Numbered from the stretch's first letter, positions 26,097 through 34,129 are shown. The stretch: 64,000 nucleotides of DNA from Bradyrhizobium manausense (GCF_018129685.1 NZ_JAFCLG010000014.1:62001-126000); one strand, 5' to 3'. The notes: generated by a model from the sequence alone, not told the origin. Numbers and translations: made by a program.

Positions 26097-27203
26097 ATGA
26101 ACCAAGATTCGCAGTTTGGTGAAGGTGAGGATCGGAGCGATACACGCCCGATCCTGATCGTCCCCTATATGTGGATCGGCGATTTCGTCCGGAACCACAC
26201 CGTCGTCCGGGTCCTGAAGGAGCGTTGGCCCAACCGGCCGGTGGACCTTCTGACCACGCCCCTCTGCGCCCCGCTGGTCGACTACATGCCCGGCGTGCGC
26301 GAAGGCATCGTCTGGGACCTTCCCCGCAGCCGCCTCGCCGTGGGCCGCCAGTTCGGTCTGGCAAAGCTCCTGCGGAAACGGAACTACGGCACGGCCCTGG
26401 TGCTGCCGCGGACCTGGAAAGCGGCCATTGCGCCCGCGCTGGCCGGCATCCCCGAGCGCGTTGGTTTCGTCGGCGAGTTCAGGTTCGGCCTGCTCAACCG
26501 CTGGCGCTGGGGCGAAAAGAAGCTGCCCCGCTTCATCGACAAGAACGCCGCCCTGGCCCGGCCCGACGGTGCGCCCCTGCCGCCGGAATGGCCGGTGCCG
26601 CAATTGCGGGTCCCGCCTGAGGAGATCGCCCAATGGCGCGAGGCCAATGGTCTGAGCGCCGGCGCCGCCGTGGCGCTCGCCCCGGGCTCGGTCGGGGTCT
26701 CCAAGCGTTGGACCTCCTATCCCGAAGCCGCCCGCCTGCTGGTCGAGCGCGGCCTGGAGGTCTGGGTGGTCGGCGGGCCCGCCGAAAAGGGCCTGGCCCA
26801 GGAGATCGTCGCCGCTGGCGGCCCTGGGACCGCTGGCGGCCCTGGGACCGCTAGCGGCCCGGGGACCGCGAGCGGCCCGGGGGTGCGCGACCTCACCGGC
26901 TCCGATCTGCGCAACGGGATCCTTGCCATGGCCGCAGCCGGCGTCGCCATCTCCAATGATTCAGGCCTGATGCACATCGCGGCCGCCCTCGGCACGCCCA
27001 CCATGGGCATCTTCGGCCCGACCAGCCCCTATCTTTGGGCACCGTTGAACGGCCTTGCCGCAACGGTCGTGCAAAACAAGAGCGTGCTGTCGTGCCAGCC
27101 CTGCCAGAGCACGGTCTGCAAGATGAACGACCACCGCTGCATGCGGGATATTGCGGCGGCCGAGGTGGTGGCGATTGCGCAGCGGGTGCTGGGACACGAC
27201 TGA
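26097..27203 (+). CDS. waaF: Lipopolysaccharide heptosyltransferase II
   Basis: The 368-residue GT9-family protein has the opening ILIVPYMWIGDFVRNHTVVRVL, the central ALAPGSVGVSKRW, and the ADP-heptose site ISNDSGLMHIAAALGTPTMGIFGPTSP. It adds the second heptose to the LPS core. Unusually, residues 239-263 are a GPGTA-type hexapeptide tandem repeat, encoded by four 18-bp units at 26814-26885, inserted where the family normally has a short loop. The gene is divergent from hldD. No strong Shine-Dalgarno is seen before the ATG. Confidence 0.93.
   Translation: MNQDSQFGEGEDRSDTRPILIVPYMWIGDFVRNHTVVRVLKERWPNRPVDLLTTPLCAPLVDYMPGVREGIVWDLPRSRLAVGRQFGLAKLLRKRNYGTALVLPRTWKAAIAPALAGIPERVGFVGEFRFGLLNRWRWGEKKLPRFIDKNAALARPDGAPLPPEWPVPQLRVPPEEIAQWREANGLSAGAAVALAPGSVGVSKRWTSYPEAARLLVERGLEVWVVGGPAEKGLAQEIVAAGGPGTAGGPGTASGPGTASGPGVRDLTGSDLRNGILAMAAAGVAISNDSGLMHIAAALGTPTMGIFGPTSPYLWAPLNGLAATVVQNKSVLSCQPCQSTVCKMNDHRCMRDIAAAEVVAIAQRVLGHD
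26814..26885. repeat. Four tandem 18-bp units inside waaF
   Basis: GCTGGCGGCCCTGGGACC is repeated exactly at 26814-26831 and 26832-26849, then with changes at 26850-26867 and 26868-26885. The two identical copies suggest recent duplication. Unit changes keep the frame and alter a Gly/Pro/Ala-rich loop. Confidence 0.9.
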
Positions 27204-27228
27204 CAGCCCGAGCGGTTCCGTCTCTCCT

Positions 27229-27288
27229 TACCGATGAGCCTTTCCGCGCGCCGGAGGCAAACGCGCGGTGTCGATGACGTGATCACGC
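27229..27288 (-). pseudogene. Relic of a fasciclin gene 3' end
   Basis: The minus strand here closely matches the last 60 bases of the intact fasciclin gene (28218-28721). GCCTCCGGCGCGCGGAAAG and ATCGACACC are shared, with a one-base deletion and several substitutions. One frame still reads HVIDTARLPPARGKAHR against HVIDTVLLPPARGKMHH in the intact gene. Nothing upstream of the fragment is preserved. It lies between waaF and the EAL gene. Confidence 0.75.
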
Positions 27289-27383
27289 CCTTTGGCCAAC
27301 CAAACGCTTAACCAGCGGATTAACGCGCATGAAATAAATCAAACCTAGGTTGCGATCGGACATATTTTCAGGGTTTGAAGCAG

Positions 27384-28157
27384 ATGAAGCCTGTATGCGC
27401 TGGATGCCACGAGGACGTGCGGCTTCCCTTCGAATTCAAGATGGCCTTTCAGCCGATCGTCGACCTGAACGCACAGCGGGTCTGGGGATACGAGGCGCTC
27501 GTGCGAGGCGCCAATGGCGAGTCCGCCTTCTCCATTCTAAGTCAGGTCAATGACGATATCCGCTACCGTTTCGATCAGGCTTCTCGCGTGATGGCCATCG
27601 AAACCGCAGGCGCGTTGTTCGAGGGCAGGGATCTGAGGCTGTCGATCAACTTCATGCCGAACGCGGTTTACGAACCAAGCGCCTGCATTCAGAAATCCCT
27701 CGCCGCCGCCAGGCGAGCGCAGTTTCCTCACGACAACCTCATGTTCGAGTTCACGGAAAACGAAAGGATGACGGATCCTGCGCACGTCCAGCGGATCGTT
27801 GACGCCTATCGCAAGTTCGGCTTCTGGACCGCACTCGACGATTTCGGCGCCGGATATGCAGGGCTCGGCCTCTTGGCGCGCTGGCAACCGGACCTCATCA
27901 AGATCGACATGGAACTCCTGCGGGACATTCATCTCAGCCGCGCAAAACAGGCGATCATCGCAGGAATCGTCGGCATTGCGCGCACGCTGGATATTGAAGT
28001 GCTGGCCGAGGGAATCGAAAACGAACAGGAGCTGGCTGTTCTGCGGGCTGCGGGAATCTCGCTGTTTCAAGGATATCATTTCGCCAAGCCGGCGTTGATG
28101 GCGTTACCGGCTGTTCCAATGATGCGCGAGAATTCTACGATCCAGATCGCGATTTGA
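27384..28157 (+). CDS. Single-domain EAL protein, probable c-di-GMP phosphodiesterase
   Basis: The 257-residue protein is almost entirely an EAL domain. The metal and catalytic residues appear intact: EAL at 37-39, NFMPN, FEFTEN, DDFGAGYAGLGLL, IKIDMELL, AEGIEN and FQGYHFAKP. It should therefore be able to hydrolyse c-di-GMP. No sensor domain is fused, but the first ten residues contain CAGCH (5-9), a CxxCH motif in a protein with no signal peptide, so metal, redox or haem sensing is possible. ATG at 27384 is used; a TTG nine bases upstream is less likely. Confidence 0.92.
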   Translation: MKPVCAGCHEDVRLPFEFKMAFQPIVDLNAQRVWGYEALVRGANGESAFSILSQVNDDIRYRFDQASRVMAIETAGALFEGRDLRLSINFMPNAVYEPSACIQKSLAAARRAQFPHDNLMFEFTENERMTDPAHVQRIVDAYRKFGFWTALDDFGAGYAGLGLLARWQPDLIKIDMELLRDIHLSRAKQAIIAGIVGIARTLDIEVLAEGIENEQELAVLRAAGISLFQGYHFAKPALMALPAVPMMRENSTIQIAI

Positions 28158-28178
28158 GTTTTTGCTCTTGCCAATGAC

Positions 28179-28202
28179 CCACCCGGCCCGAAGACCGGGT
28201 GG
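28179..28202. terminator. Bidirectional terminator-like hairpin between the EAL and fasciclin genes
   Basis: CCACCCGG and CCGGGTGG form an 8-bp perfect stem with an eight-base loop between two convergent genes. No strong U-tract follows on either strand. Confidence 0.6.
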
Positions 28203-28217
28203 TGTTCGGATTGAGCC

Positions 28218-28721
28218 TCAGTGATGCATCTTTCCGCGCGCCGGAGGCAGCAGCACGGTGTCGATCACGTGGATGACGCCGTTCGACGCCTCGATGTCAG
28301 GCTGAATCACATGCGCATCGTTGACGGTGACGCCGAAATTGCCATTCACGCTCACTGACTGGCCCTCGACGGTCGCGACCTTGAGCGACTTGCCCGCCAC
28401 GTCGGCCGCCTTCACGCGCCCGGGAATAACATGATACTTGAGGATCGCAGCGAGCTTGGCCTTGTTCTTGAGCAACGACTCGACCGTTCCCGGCGGCAAC
28501 TTTGCAAATGCAGCGTCGTTGGGCGCGAACACCGTGAACGGGCCCTTGCCCTTCAGCGTGTGAACGAGGCCCGCGGCCTTGACGGCGGTGATGAGCGTGG
28601 TGAACGACCCCGCCGAGACTGCGGTGTCCACGATGTCGGCGGCGCGTGCCAAGGACGAACCGAGCAGGCCGGCCACCAGGGCGGTTCCAGCCACCAACGA
28701 ACGAATTGCGGGCGTCATCAT
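28218..28721 (-). CDS. Secreted fasciclin (FAS1) domain protein
   Basis: The 167-residue protein has a Sec signal peptide (SLVAGTALVAGLLGSS, cleavage after ARA) and one FAS1 domain with the two conserved boxes FTVFAPNDAAFAKL and NGVIHVIDTVLLPP. FAS1 proteins are periplasmic or surface proteins linked to adhesion in rhizobia and other bacteria. GGAG six bases before the ATG at 28721 fixes the start, and a second ATG follows immediately. A decayed copy of the gene's end lies at 27229-27288. Confidence 0.92.
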   Translation of the reverse strand: MMTPAIRSLVAGTALVAGLLGSSLARAADIVDTAVSAGSFTTLITAVKAAGLVHTLKGKGPFTVFAPNDAAFAKLPPGTVESLLKNKAKLAAILKYHVIPGRVKAADVAGKSLKVATVEGQSVSVNGNFGVTVNDAHVIQPDIEASNGVIHVIDTVLLPPARGKMHH

Positions 28722-28875
28722 TTTCTCCGAGTTGCTTTGGGTGAGTTTCAAGCGCCGGATGCGCACGAGATCGCGCCTCCACGGTACGATCGTGTGCGAT
28801 CGACCTTGGCGAAACGCAGCCGCGCCACGGCTGGATCACCTGCCGGCCCGATAATTCTGCGGCGCAGTGCCGCGC

Positions 28876-29478
28876 TCAGTCCTCGACCATGCCGATGAAC
28901 TCCTGACGCGAGATCGGGTTGTCCCGAAAGCACCCGAGCATGCAGCTGGTCACCATGTCCGATCCGACTTTCTGGACGCCGCGGCTCGACATGCAGTGAT
29001 GATTGGCCTTGATGATGACGCCGACGCCCTGCGGCTTGAGAGCCTTCTGAATCGCCGACGCGATTTCCGACGTCATGCGCTCCTGGATTTGAAATCGTTT
29101 CGCATAGGCCTGCACGACCCGCGCGAGTTTCGAGATGCCGACGACGCGACCATTCGGAACGTAAGCGACCCAGGCGCGGCCTATGATGGGCGCGATATGA
29201 TGCTCGCAATGGCTCTCGAAGGAAATCCCGCGCAGGATGACCATCTCCTCGTAACCACCGGTCTCGTCGAAAGTCTTGTCGAGGATCTGGATCGGATCCT
29301 GCCTGTAGCCGGCAAAATATTCCTCGAACGCTCGCGCGGCCCGGGCCGGTGTTTCCAGCAGGCCCGGCCTGTCCGGATCGTCGCCCGCCCAGCGGATGAG
29401 GGTCCGAAACGCAGCCTCGGCTTCCTCGCGGCTCGGCCGCTGCTGCCAATCGAGAGCAATACCGGTATCTGCAATCAC
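28876..29478 (-). CDS. folE: GTP cyclohydrolase I
   Basis: The 200-residue enzyme carries the zinc ligands C91 and H94 in SHCEHH and C162 in HHCMSSRG, with the family signatures IIGRAWVAYVPNGRVVG and SKLARVV. It converts GTP to dihydroneopterin triphosphate for folate and pterins. It is not in a folate operon here: a fasciclin gene follows 154 bases downstream on the same strand and gene relics lie upstream. Confidence 0.96.
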   Translation of the reverse strand: MIADTGIALDWQQRPSREEAEAAFRTLIRWAGDDPDRPGLLETPARAARAFEEYFAGYRQDPIQILDKTFDETGGYEEMVILRGISFESHCEHHIAPIIGRAWVAYVPNGRVVGISKLARVVQAYAKRFQIQERMTSEIASAIQKALKPQGVGVIIKANHHCMSSRGVQKVGSDMVTSCMLGCFRDNPISRQEFIGMVED

Positions 29479-29565
29479 CCTAGGTCGCCTTTTCCCGTTA
29501 ATTTGAGCGCGACCAACACAACGCGCAGCGGACCCGCTTGGATCACTTGCGAGCCGCAGCGCACG

Positions 29566-29838
29566 TCAGCTCAGGGTCTTGATCACGAAGTCCTTGAGGC
29601 GCTGCGCGGGCCTCGGGAGACGATCGCGCTCCAGGATCGCGATTTCGGTATCCTTCAGGTCGGGCATCGGCTTTCCGTCCACGACATGCAGGTCGGGAGG
29701 GACCATGTCCTTCGGCAGCACCGTGACCCCGAGCCGGGGGCGCACGGCCGCAAGCGTCCCGGCCAGCGAGCCGCAGGTATAGGCGACCGACGAAGCGCCA
29801 TCGCCATTCAGAAGGAAATCGACAGACAGGATTCCCAC
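29566..29838 (-). pseudogene. C-terminal fragment of a LysR-family regulator
   Basis: About 90 codons match the end of a LysR effector-binding domain. The segments LGVTVLPKDMVPPDLHVV, DTEIAILERDRLPRPAQRL and the end KDFVIKTL are typical. The N-terminal helix-turn-helix and most of the effector domain are missing, and an in-frame TGA lies directly upstream at 29839-29841. The fragment cannot bind DNA and is best read as a gene remnant. Confidence 0.75.
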
Positions 29839-29996
29839 TCAGGTAAGGGGTGAGTCCGCTTCAGTTGTCGCAGAGCGGCACGGATTTGGAAGTGAGCGGT
29901 TTTGCTCAGCGGCTGAGCTTCAAACAGTTCAATGTTGACTGCGTTGCCGCCTCGACCGTCGGCACCTGCTAGGCGACCCCCTGAAAGGAGGACGCT

Positions 29997-30194
29997 ATGG
30001 ATAACTACATTCACGAAGAGAACCTGGCTCTATTCAAGAAACGCCTCGCCGAGCCCCATGGCGAGGCCCAGCACGCAACGCTTGTGAAGCTTCTCGCCGA
30101 CGAAGAAGCCAAGGACCGGCTGCCAAAAAAGGACCGTGAAGCAGGTTCCGCAAGGAACCGGAGGATTGCCGGGAGCACGCCGCCAAGGCTGTAA
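29997..30194 (+). CDS. Small hypothetical protein, possibly frame-extended
   Basis: The 65-residue frame starts MDNYIHEENLALFKKRL, is mostly charged and helical, and has a strong AAGGAGG ribosome site just upstream, so translation is likely. Up to LADEEAKDRLPKK (residue 45) it looks like a compact small protein; after the run of six A at 30125-30130 the composition changes. One base less in that run would end the protein two residues later. I do not know a function. A second small coding fragment follows in another frame. Confidence 0.55.
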   Translation: MDNYIHEENLALFKKRLAEPHGEAQHATLVKLLADEEAKDRLPKKDREAGSARNRRIAGSTPPRL

Positions 30195-30286
30195 CCGCGC
30201 ATGACAAGGCAACATGGCTGCGCCTCGCATGGGATGCGCAAGAGGCGGACAAACACGCCCGCTCGCAAAGCCCCTTGAAGGGGTAA
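30140..30286 (+). pseudogene. Start-less coding fragment of a small helical protein
   Basis: This 48-codon open frame, ending with TAA at 30284-30286, reads EDCREHAAKAVTAHDKATW then LRLAWDAQEADKH. This resembles the small rhizobial proteins with an ECR..A..A..DKxxWLxLA pattern. No start codon lies between the upstream TGA (30137-30139) and the conserved part, so it is probably a remnant. Confidence 0.45.
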
Positions 30287-30365
30287 GGCCCCTCAGTCGG
30301 AGGCCACCAAAATAGATTTGAACCATTCGACTCCTCGTCCGGTTGAACATGCGGAGGCGACGCCC

Positions 30366-30524
30366 ATGATGCCGGACCAACTCGCACGCCAGGAACAAAT
30401 TGCCCGCCGCCTAGAACAGTCCAGGCGCTTGCTGCGGGGTGTCGCCGACGCTAAGACTGCAAAGCGCATCGGTAATCTGATTGATGATCTTGAGCGCGAA
30501 CAAGTGGAAGAAAAAGAGAAATAG
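30366..30524 (+). CDS. Small helical hypothetical protein
   Basis: The 52-residue protein starts MMPDQLARQEQIARRLEQS and is predicted fully helical and highly charged, ending EREQVEEKEK. GGAGG at 30353-30357 is well placed for the ATG at 30366. It is of the type of small cytoplasmic stress-related proteins common in Bradyrhizobium, but I do not recognise a family. Confidence 0.6.
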   Translation: MMPDQLARQEQIARRLEQSRRLLRGVADAKTAKRIGNLIDDLEREQVEEKEK

Positions 30525-30659
30525 GGCCGCGCCGGATCCGAGGTTGATCAAGATCTGACTCCAAATCCGATCATGGGCCGGCTTGAAAGCATCGAGGTTC
30601 CGCTCTCCCCGGACCCGCAATTCGCTTTGAGTCACACGAGACGCCAGCGCCGACGCGTG

Positions 30660-31436
30660 TCACGCCGCCGCCGGCTCGCCGCGCCGCCGGAGGATCTGGA
30701 GGTAGTTGGTGTTGCACGAGCGGGTCGTATGCCATTGCATGGTGAACGGCGCGAGCTCCAGACCGCAGGTCTCGACGACGGAGAAGCCGAGCGGAGCAAG
30801 CGCGCTCGCGATCTCGGTGGGGCGCATGAAGCGCCGCCAGTCGTGCGTGCCGCGCGGCAACCAGCCCAGAACATATTCCGCCCCGATGATCGCCTTGACG
30901 AACGACACCAGCGTGCGGTTCAAGGTGCCGATCACCAGCAGGCCGCCGGGGGCAACCAGACTCCCGGTCGCAGCGAGGAAGCGATCGGTGTCTGCGACGT
31001 GCTCGACGACCTCGAGCGACAGCACGATGTCGAACTGCCGCCCCTCGGCGGCCAACTCCTCGGGAACGGCCTGCCGGTAGCCGATGGGCAAACCGCTCTG
31101 GTCCGCATGGACGGTCGCCACGCGGACGTTTCGCTCGGCGGCGTCGATGCCGTGCGCGAGCGCGCCGAGACGCGCCATCGGCTCCGTCACCAGACCGGCG
31201 CCGCAACCGACGTCGAGCAGGGTCAATCCGTCGAGGGGCCGCTCCCGCCTGGGGTCGCGCACCATCAGCGCGGGGAGCCGGTTGCGGAGGTGCGCGACGC
31301 GCGCGGCATTGAAGCTGTGAACCAGCTTCATGCGGCCGTCGGGATTCCACCAATCCTCGGCGAGAGCCTCGAACCGCGCGATCTCGTCGGGATCGACGCT
31401 TCGCGCCAGACTGGTCTTCATGTCCTTGCGCAGCAT
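30660..31436 (-). CDS. ubiG: UbiG-type O-methyltransferase (ubiquinone biosynthesis)
   Basis: The 258-residue class I SAM-dependent methyltransferase starts with DPDEIARFEALAEDWWNPDG, the typical UbiG N-terminus. SAM motif I is LDVGCGAG (74-81); SLEVVEHVADTDRFL and GTLNRTLVSFVKAIIGAEY are also UbiG-specific. It methylates two hydroxyl groups on the ubiquinone ring. It follows the DUF2256 gene by two bases; GGAAGG before ATG 31436 supports the start. Whether it is the only ubiG in the genome cannot be seen. Confidence 0.92.
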   Translation of the reverse strand: MLRKDMKTSLARSVDPDEIARFEALAEDWWNPDGRMKLVHSFNAARVAHLRNRLPALMVRDPRRERPLDGLTLLDVGCGAGLVTEPMARLGALAHGIDAAERNVRVATVHADQSGLPIGYRQAVPEELAAEGRQFDIVLSLEVVEHVADTDRFLAATGSLVAPGGLLVIGTLNRTLVSFVKAIIGAEYVLGWLPRGTHDWRRFMRPTEIASALAPLGFSVVETCGLELAPFTMQWHTTRSCNTNYLQILRRRGEPAAA

Positions 31437-31438
31437 TG

Positions 31439-31603
31439 TCAGCCTTCCTGGCGCGCAGCGCGTCGCCCGTCGCCGCGACACCGTTCGGAACAGAATTTCA
31501 CGCTTTGCCAATCCCGCGCCCACTTCCGCCGCCATGCGAACGGCCGCTTGCAGACGGTGCATATCCTGGTCGGAAGGTCCGCTTTGCGTCGCATCTTCGG
31601 CAT
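31439..31603 (-). CDS. DUF2256 small zinc-finger-like protein
   Basis: The 54-residue basic protein has the DUF2256 pattern: ICTVCKRPFAWRRKWARDW, then VKFCSERCR. Four cysteines in two pairs suggest a zinc site. In many bacteria this family occurs beside cryptochrome/photolyase-like genes and other genes of the light or singlet-oxygen response; no photolyase is in this window. It is the first gene of a pair with ubiG and is divergent from a membrane protein gene. Confidence 0.88.
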   Translation of the reverse strand: MPKMRRKADLPTRICTVCKRPFAWRRKWARDWQSVKFCSERCRGDGRRAARQEG

Positions 31604-31835
31604 GGGAGGCTTTCCCGAAAGGAAAAGAGACCTGCCTGCGCGGCCAGGGCTCGCAGCCGGCGCATCGCCCGCACGGGCGGACATGGTCTCTCCGGAAACG
31701 ACCCCGTCCGGCTTTTGGATCATTCCGCGGGCCCTTCATCGCGCCGCTGATGATCCGAAGCCGGTTCGTGATCGTTTCCTCTCCTGGCGACGCTGTCGTG
31801 CAGGACGATCAGATCAACCGGCGCGCCCTGGGCAG

Positions 31836-32387
31836 ATGATCAAGACCTTTGCAGCTTGGATCGGCAGTTATGCGGATCATCCGGACCCTTGCTCGGCGCT
31901 GGCCGGCAAGATCGCGCTCGTGGTGGCATCCAACCAGCCGTTCTATCCGCTCTATCTGCATTGGATCGTGGGGACGGCCGCCTGGCCGGCCTGGCTCAGT
32001 TTGCTGTCGACGCCCTTCTTTCTGGCGGTCCCGGCGCTGGCGAAGAGGCATTCGCTCGCGGGCCGCGCCCTGCTTCCACTGGTCGGGGTCGGCAACACCG
32101 TCTTTTGCGTCAAGCTGCTGGGCGCCTCGTCGGGCGTCGAGCTGTTCCTGCTTCCCTGTGCGCTGCTGGGCACCATCCTGTTCCGGCCGGACGAGCGGCT
32201 GAAGACTGCGATCGTCGCCGCATTGCCCTTCATCGTTTATCTCTTCGTGGACGTCCATCTCGGCCAACCCGTGATGATGACGTCGGACTATTCGAGACTG
32301 GTCGCCTTGAATGGCATGAGCGTGGCAGCCTTGATCGCGCTGATCGGCCTGCTCTGTTCGACGCTGCTGGCAGCGCGAGAGGCCTGA
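31836..32387 (+). CDS. Hypothetical multi-pass membrane protein
   Basis: The 183-residue protein has about six hydrophobic segments (for example WLSLLSTPFFLAVPALA, VELFLLPCALLGTILF, AALPFIVYLFVDVHLG). No motif names a family. It starts at an ATG with a weak GGGC-type site and is followed 35 bases later by a DUF3429 gene, with which it probably forms an operon divergent from DUF2256-ubiG. Confidence 0.7.
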   Translation: MIKTFAAWIGSYADHPDPCSALAGKIALVVASNQPFYPLYLHWIVGTAAWPAWLSLLSTPFFLAVPALAKRHSLAGRALLPLVGVGNTVFCVKLLGASSGVELFLLPCALLGTILFRPDERLKTAIVAALPFIVYLFVDVHLGQPVMMTSDYSRLVALNGMSVAALIALIGLLCSTLLAAREA

Positions 32388-32422
32388 GATGGCAACAACG
32401 AGGAACCCCGTCGCGAGGACGC

Positions 32423-32911
32423 ATGTCGACATCTCTGACTGACGACCATGAGGGCAGGCCGCGGGGCGCACTGGTTCCGGCCGCCGCAGCATGGCTCGGC
32501 GGATTGGGCCTGGTGCCGTTCGTCGGGCTCTCGATCGCCTCGCTGGCCATCGAGGGCGACGTGAGGACGGCCGCGCTGCGCGGACTGCTGGCCTACGGCG
32601 CCGTGATCCTGTCGTTCCTCGGCGGCGTCCATTGGGGCGCCGCGATGACCCGGTCGATCTCGCAAACGGATGACGGTATCGATGTCGGCCGGCTCGGCAT
32701 CAGTGTCGTTCCCTCGCTCGTCGGCTGGGCGTCGCTGCTGATCGATGCCCGATATGGGCTCGCCTTGTTGGCGGTCGGCTTCGCCGCGAACCTGCTGCTG
32801 GATATCCGGTCCACGCGTCGAGGTCTGGTCCCGCCGTGGTATCGCAGGCTCCGCCAGCCGCTGACGATGATCGTCGTGGTCGCACTGATCGTGGCGGAGT
32901 TCGGCCCGTGA
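32423..32911 (+). CDS. DUF3429 membrane protein
   Basis: The 162-residue protein has five predicted membrane helices and the DUF3429 patterns LGGLGLVPFVGLSIAS, SFLGGVHWGAAM and PPWYRRLRQPLTMIV. The function is unknown. GAGGA lies before ATG 32423. DUF3429 and DUF2256 often occur together in photooxidative-stress gene groups, which fits their proximity here. Confidence 0.85.
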   Translation: MSTSLTDDHEGRPRGALVPAAAAWLGGLGLVPFVGLSIASLAIEGDVRTAALRGLLAYGAVILSFLGGVHWGAAMTRSISQTDDGIDVGRLGISVVPSLVGWASLLIDARYGLALLAVGFAANLLLDIRSTRRGLVPPWYRRLRQPLTMIVVVALIVAEFGP

Positions 32912-33091
32912 GAGCCGTTTCCGCCGAGGCTGACGATTTTTGCGATGGTGGAACGATAGCACTGTTTTGCCCGACAGGTCAATCAATTTTCGTATAATCA
33001 GAAAAATACCGTTCCCGGGTCGCAAGTCCTTGATTCGGCTATCACCGCCTACTGTGCATGGGGTTGTTTTCGCGGCCTTGCGCGCTGCCGA

Positions 33092-34129
33092 TCAGAGCAG
33101 CGGCCGATAGACCTCGCCGATCCGCGCCGCTTCCGCATCGAGGCTGAATTTCTCGAGCACGCGCGCCCGCCCGCGTTCGCCCATCGCCGTTGCCGCAGCC
33201 ACGTCGCGCATCAACGGCTCCAGCGCCGCGGCCAGCGCATCCGCATCGCCGGTCGGGACCAGCACGCCGCTGACGCCATCCTCGACCACGAGCTCGGCAG
33301 CGCCGGCACGCGCGGCGACCAGCGCGCTGCCCGCCGCCATCGCCTCGATCAACGTCAGGCCAAAACCTTCGTTGCGTGAGGTGAAGGCATAGATCGTCAG
33401 CCGCTGATACCAGCGCTGCACGTCTTCGATTCCCAGCTCGCCGGTGATGACGATGCGCGATTGCAGGCCTGCTGCCTCGATGCGTTTTTTCAGGTCGTTG
33501 GCAAAGGGCGTCTGCTCGGCGGTGACCTGGCCGACGATGACGGCCGTGAAGTCGGGATAGCGCGGCAGCAGGCGGCACATCGCGTCGACGAAGACATCCG
33601 TCCCCTTCTGTGCGCGCACACGGCCGAAGCAGCCGATGGCGTAGCGGCCGGGCAAGCCGCTTTCCGCGAACGCGGCGGCGCGATCCTTCGGCGGCGCATA
33701 GACGTCGGTGTCGACGCCGTGCGGGATCACGGTCGCCTTGACTTTCAGGAACGAGGCCGAGATGTCCGACGTCGCGATGATCGCGTCCATTTGCCGGATC
33801 AGCCAGCGCGTGATCCAGCTATGATGCCGCTGCGCCGCCGAGGTGAAGACCAGCTTGAGCGGCCAGCCGAGCGCGCGCAGCACGACGCCCGCGATCATCT
33901 CGTTGTTGCGGCGCGCATGCCAGATCAGCGGCGTCTTGCGGCGCCATAGTTTCATGAGATCGGCGCCGCTCAGCCGTGCGATCCCCTCCGGCGCGTCCGA
34001 TCCGAACCAGCCGGCGCGATAGCGTTTTGCCAGCCGCGGCGCCACCATCCGGTTGGTCGCGGTGACCCCGGAATAGCGCCTGTGCAGGTTTGGCACGATC
34101 ACCTGCAGATCTTCAGGGGAATTCGCCAC
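33092..34129 (-). CDS. Glycosyltransferase family 4, LpcC-like LPS core transferase
   Basis: The 345-residue GT-B enzyme has the acceptor-side opening LQVIVPNLHRRYSGVTATN and the nucleotide-sugar site TSRNEGFGLTLIEAMAAGSA. The order of motifs (VIPHGVDTDVYAPP, IGCFGRVRAQKGTDVFV) resembles LpcC, the rhizobial mannosyltransferase that acts on Kdo in the inner core. Start is GTG at 34129 with GGAG seven bases upstream. It lies apart from the main LPS cluster but near galE and an MsbA-like exporter. The sugar is inferred. Confidence 0.87.
   Translation of the reverse strand: MANSPEDLQVIVPNLHRRYSGVTATNRMVAPRLAKRYRAGWFGSDAPEGIARLSGADLMKLWRRKTPLIWHARRNNEMIAGVVLRALGWPLKLVFTSAAQRHHSWITRWLIRQMDAIIATSDISASFLKVKATVIPHGVDTDVYAPPKDRAAAFAESGLPGRYAIGCFGRVRAQKGTDVFVDAMCRLLPRYPDFTAVIVGQVTAEQTPFANDLKKRIEAAGLQSRIVITGELGIEDVQRWYQRLTIYAFTSRNEGFGLTLIEAMAAGSALVAARAGAAELVVEDGVSGVLVPTGDADALAAALEPLMRDVAAATAMGERGRARVLEKFSLDAEAARIGEVYRPLL

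Noticed and set aside
30288..30360. A tRNA-like segment (TTTGAACCATTC) that could be an attachment site
   Set aside because: The bases do not form a T-arm with a matching acceptor stem on either strand.
32990..32998. A TATAAT promoter on the plus strand
   Set aside because: The -35 spacing is wrong and no gene follows on that strand; the next gene is read in the opposite direction.
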